Part shown: positions 5,407-6,397 of the stretch, in pieces
How positions within the stretch are numbered: position 1 is the stretch's first letter
How the letters are laid out: the number at the start of each line of letters is the position of its first letter
Assembly: GCA_964564905.1 (NCBI GenBank)
Contig: CAZMCI010000054.1
Span: 1 to 6,397, forward strand
From: B75-G9 sp964564905
Lineage (GTDB): Archaea > Hadarchaeota > Hadarchaeia > Hadarchaeales > Hadarchaeaceae
Direction: 5' to 3'
Length of the DNA: 6,397 bases
Notes under the pieces: model-generated
Databases searched by the model: none
What the model was told of the DNA's origin: nothing
Seen by the model: only the letters and a program-made list of their open reading frames with translations
Position numbers and translations under genes: made by a program

Positions 5407-5665
5407 TTACCACTTCTTTTTCAGCACGTAGTTGTAGACGAGAACTAATTACGATTCCACCGATCGCTCCGTCTATGAACCCCCATACCGCTCCCACGAT
5501 ACCACCCAAGACAGTGGGGGCGAAACCCACGTAAACAGATGATATGATGTTGACGAGACTCGTCCCCAAGCCAAATATGGATGCCCATCCTAGAAACAGC
5601 ATGCACGCTGCTCACGCGGTTCCAACTCCAATGGCCAAGGCTTTCACATTCAATTTTTCGGCCAT
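5407..5665 (-). pseudogene. broken small two-helix membrane protein (archaeal 'holin-like' family)
   Basis: From ATG 5665 the minus strand reads MAEKLNVKALAIGVGTA, then TGA (5614-5612), then AACMLFLGWASIFGLG and onward in the same frame. Small membrane proteins of this type, often labelled bacteriophage holin, have Trp at the TGA position in my recollection of the family. Later, after WGFIDGAIGGIVI, the frame runs into unlike residues (SSRLQLRAEKE); dropping one A at about 5446 instead gives VLVYNYVLKKKW and TAA (5409-5407), an expected membrane-helix end with basic tail. Repaired, the product is 85 residues with helices at about 8-32 and 51-80 and a Gly-rich second hairpin (PTVLGGIVGAVWGFIDGAIGG). 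An uninterrupted remnant runs from ATG 5602 to TAA 5387. It follows the rhomboid gene by 35 bases, perhaps in one transcript. Function is unknown; the holin name need not imply lysis. Two lesions in 85 codons suggest decay or sequence error. Confidence 0.7.
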
Positions 5666-5700
5666 TTTTTATTCCGATGCTACATTTCATTTTCCGTTTT

Positions 5701-6345
5701 TTAAAACCAAGGGGCAAAAAATTGCCGTACCAGTTGACGGTGATATTTGCGCTCGTCTTCTCTCAGTTTATACCCATACCCCAGACCGACGAGGATCCCG
5801 GTGAGGTGGGCCATATTGGCGATGGAGCCGCCCGGGGCAAGTATCACCAAGGCCGCGGACAACGCCCCGAAGCCAAGCGTGACCATCCAGAGCGGCATCG
5901 GGATGAAGAAGAATAGGAGGACCGGAAGTCTCGGGGCAAGCACGGTGAGGGTTCCCAGGACCCCGAGGATGGCACCGCTTGCTCCCAGCACCACCGTATC
6001 TGACTGCATTATAAGGACTTGGGATACGGCTGCCAGTGCTCCCGCCCCGAAGAACAGGTACAAGAACTTTTTTCTGCCTATCCTCAGCTCCAAAGCCGGG
6101 CCAAAGAAGAAAAGGACCATAGTGTTCACGAGCATGTGTAGAAACCCTCCGTGTACAAATATCGAGGTCAATACGGTCCACGGTCTGGTCAAGAGGGTAA
6201 ATGGAGATGGTGCGAGGTAATACAGAAAGGTGGTGTGGTCTCCTGGGATGAAATAGGCGGGACCAAGCGCGACCTCGGCGATCAGTTGAACGATGAAAAC
6301 GACAAAGATCAGGATCAGGATGAGCATGCTGGCCCTGCGGAGCAC
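5701..6345 (-). CDS. rhomboid family intramembrane serine protease
   Basis: A 214-residue polytopic membrane protein of the rhomboid family, which cleaves transmembrane segments of substrates inside the bilayer. The catalytic dyad is present: Ser123 in VLGASGAILGVLG and His180 in ANMAHLTGILVG. The family motif around the oxyanion helix is HGGFLHMLVNTMVLFFFG, with His65, His70 and Asn74. Six or so hydrophobic segments can be traced from residue 7 to about 192, with a charged cytoplasmic tail KLREDERKYHRQL. GTG 6345 has GGAG at 6353-6356 seven bases before it. However the frame stays open to the window edge, and the upstream codons (GPVFRAEKPSFWRNF) look plausible as protein, so the true start may lie beyond 6397. 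Substrates are unknown; the C-terminally anchored surface proteins in this window are conceivable ones. Function as protease is well supported. Confidence 0.92.
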   Translation of the reverse strand: MLRRASMLILILIFVVFIVQLIAEVALGPAYFIPGDHTTFLYYLAPSPFTLLTRPWTVLTSIFVHGGFLHMLVNTMVLFFFGPALELRIGRKKFLYLFFGAGALAAVSQVLIMQSDTVVLGASGAILGVLGTLTVLAPRLPVLLFFFIPMPLWMVTLGFGALSAALVILAPGGSIANMAHLTGILVGLGYGYKLREDERKYHRQLVRQFFAPWF

Positions 6346-6397
6346 GAAATTTCTCCAGAAACTTGGCTTTTCTGCCCTGAAAACGGGCCCCCTGATT
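6346..6397 (-). other. possible N-terminal extension of the rhomboid gene
   Basis: Upstream of the GTG at 6345 the minus-strand frame has no stop as far as the edge and reads RGPVFRAEKPSFWRNF before VLRRAS. No TATA-like box is visible in these bases. Some archaeal rhomboids carry a soluble N-terminal domain, so coding sequence could continue; the good SD before 6345 argues for a start there. Undecided. Confidence 0.35.

Noticed and set aside
5612..5614. TGA recoded as Trp genome-wide
   Set aside because: TGA is the natural stop of several intact genes here, including the tight TGATG junction between the B3/4 and HAD genes, and a separate frameshift is also needed to repair this gene.
5407..5665. 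Prophage remnant based on the holin-like name
   Set aside because: No other phage gene, integrase or attachment repeat is present, and this family name is often applied to cellular small membrane proteins.
5445..5717. Alternative minus-strand frame of 90 residues over the small membrane protein
   Set aside because: The peptide lacks family features and membrane helices; the frame from 5665 with helices and a basic tail explains the region better.

Overview
The window looks like a compact piece of archaeal chromosome, probably from an uncultured lineage. This rests on recognisable archaeal-type families (a secreted NosD-like beta-helix protein, a stand-alone B3/4-domain protein, a small PNPOx-fold protein, a C1-type HAD phosphatase), on A/T-rich TATA-like boxes placed where TBP/TFB promoters would have them, and on a mix of SD-led and apparently leaderless starts. 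The lineage cannot be fixed from sequence alone; a Hadarchaeota- or Thermoplasmata-like source is only a guess. TGA, TAA and TAG all serve as ordinary stops.

Layout. At 6-791 (+) is a secreted, C-terminally anchored surface protein with three 40-residue WDGEHLW repeats and an InlB-type domain. At 904-1683 (+) is a secreted right-handed beta-helix protein. Its membrane anchor lies just past the stop in another frame (1683-1751), ending one base before the stop of the next gene on the opposite strand. At 1752-3118 (-) a B3/4-domain protein and a HAD phosphatase form a two-gene operon joined by a TGATG stop/start overlap. A divergent promoter with a 6+8+6 bp palindrome (3157-3176) separates them from a second two-gene operon (+): a frameshifted PNPOx-like protein (3176-3520, original end near 3552) and a TIM-barrel sugar isomerase/epimerase (3552-4325). 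The isomerase runs 20 bases tail-to-tail into a zinc-dependent medium-chain dehydrogenase (4306-5337, -). Upstream of that on the minus strand are a broken small two-helix membrane protein (5407-5665) and a rhomboid intramembrane protease (5701-6345, possibly continuing past the right edge).

How the genes relate. The isomerase/epimerase and the polyol/sugar-type dehydrogenase could act on related carbohydrates, but they are convergent and not co-transcribed. The two surface proteins share the plan signal peptide, repeats, C-terminal helix, basic tail. No RNA gene, CRISPR array or insertion sequence was seen.

Main result of the hunt. Three of the smaller or surface genes carry lesions that are easy to repair on paper: a one-base frameshift before the beta-helix anchor, a one-base loss in a G run of the PNPOx gene, and a Trp-to-TGA change plus a one-base insertion in the small membrane protein. 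The larger enzyme genes are intact. This is either local gene decay or sequence/assembly error; raw reads would decide. I do not see convincing evidence of a new multi-gene system.
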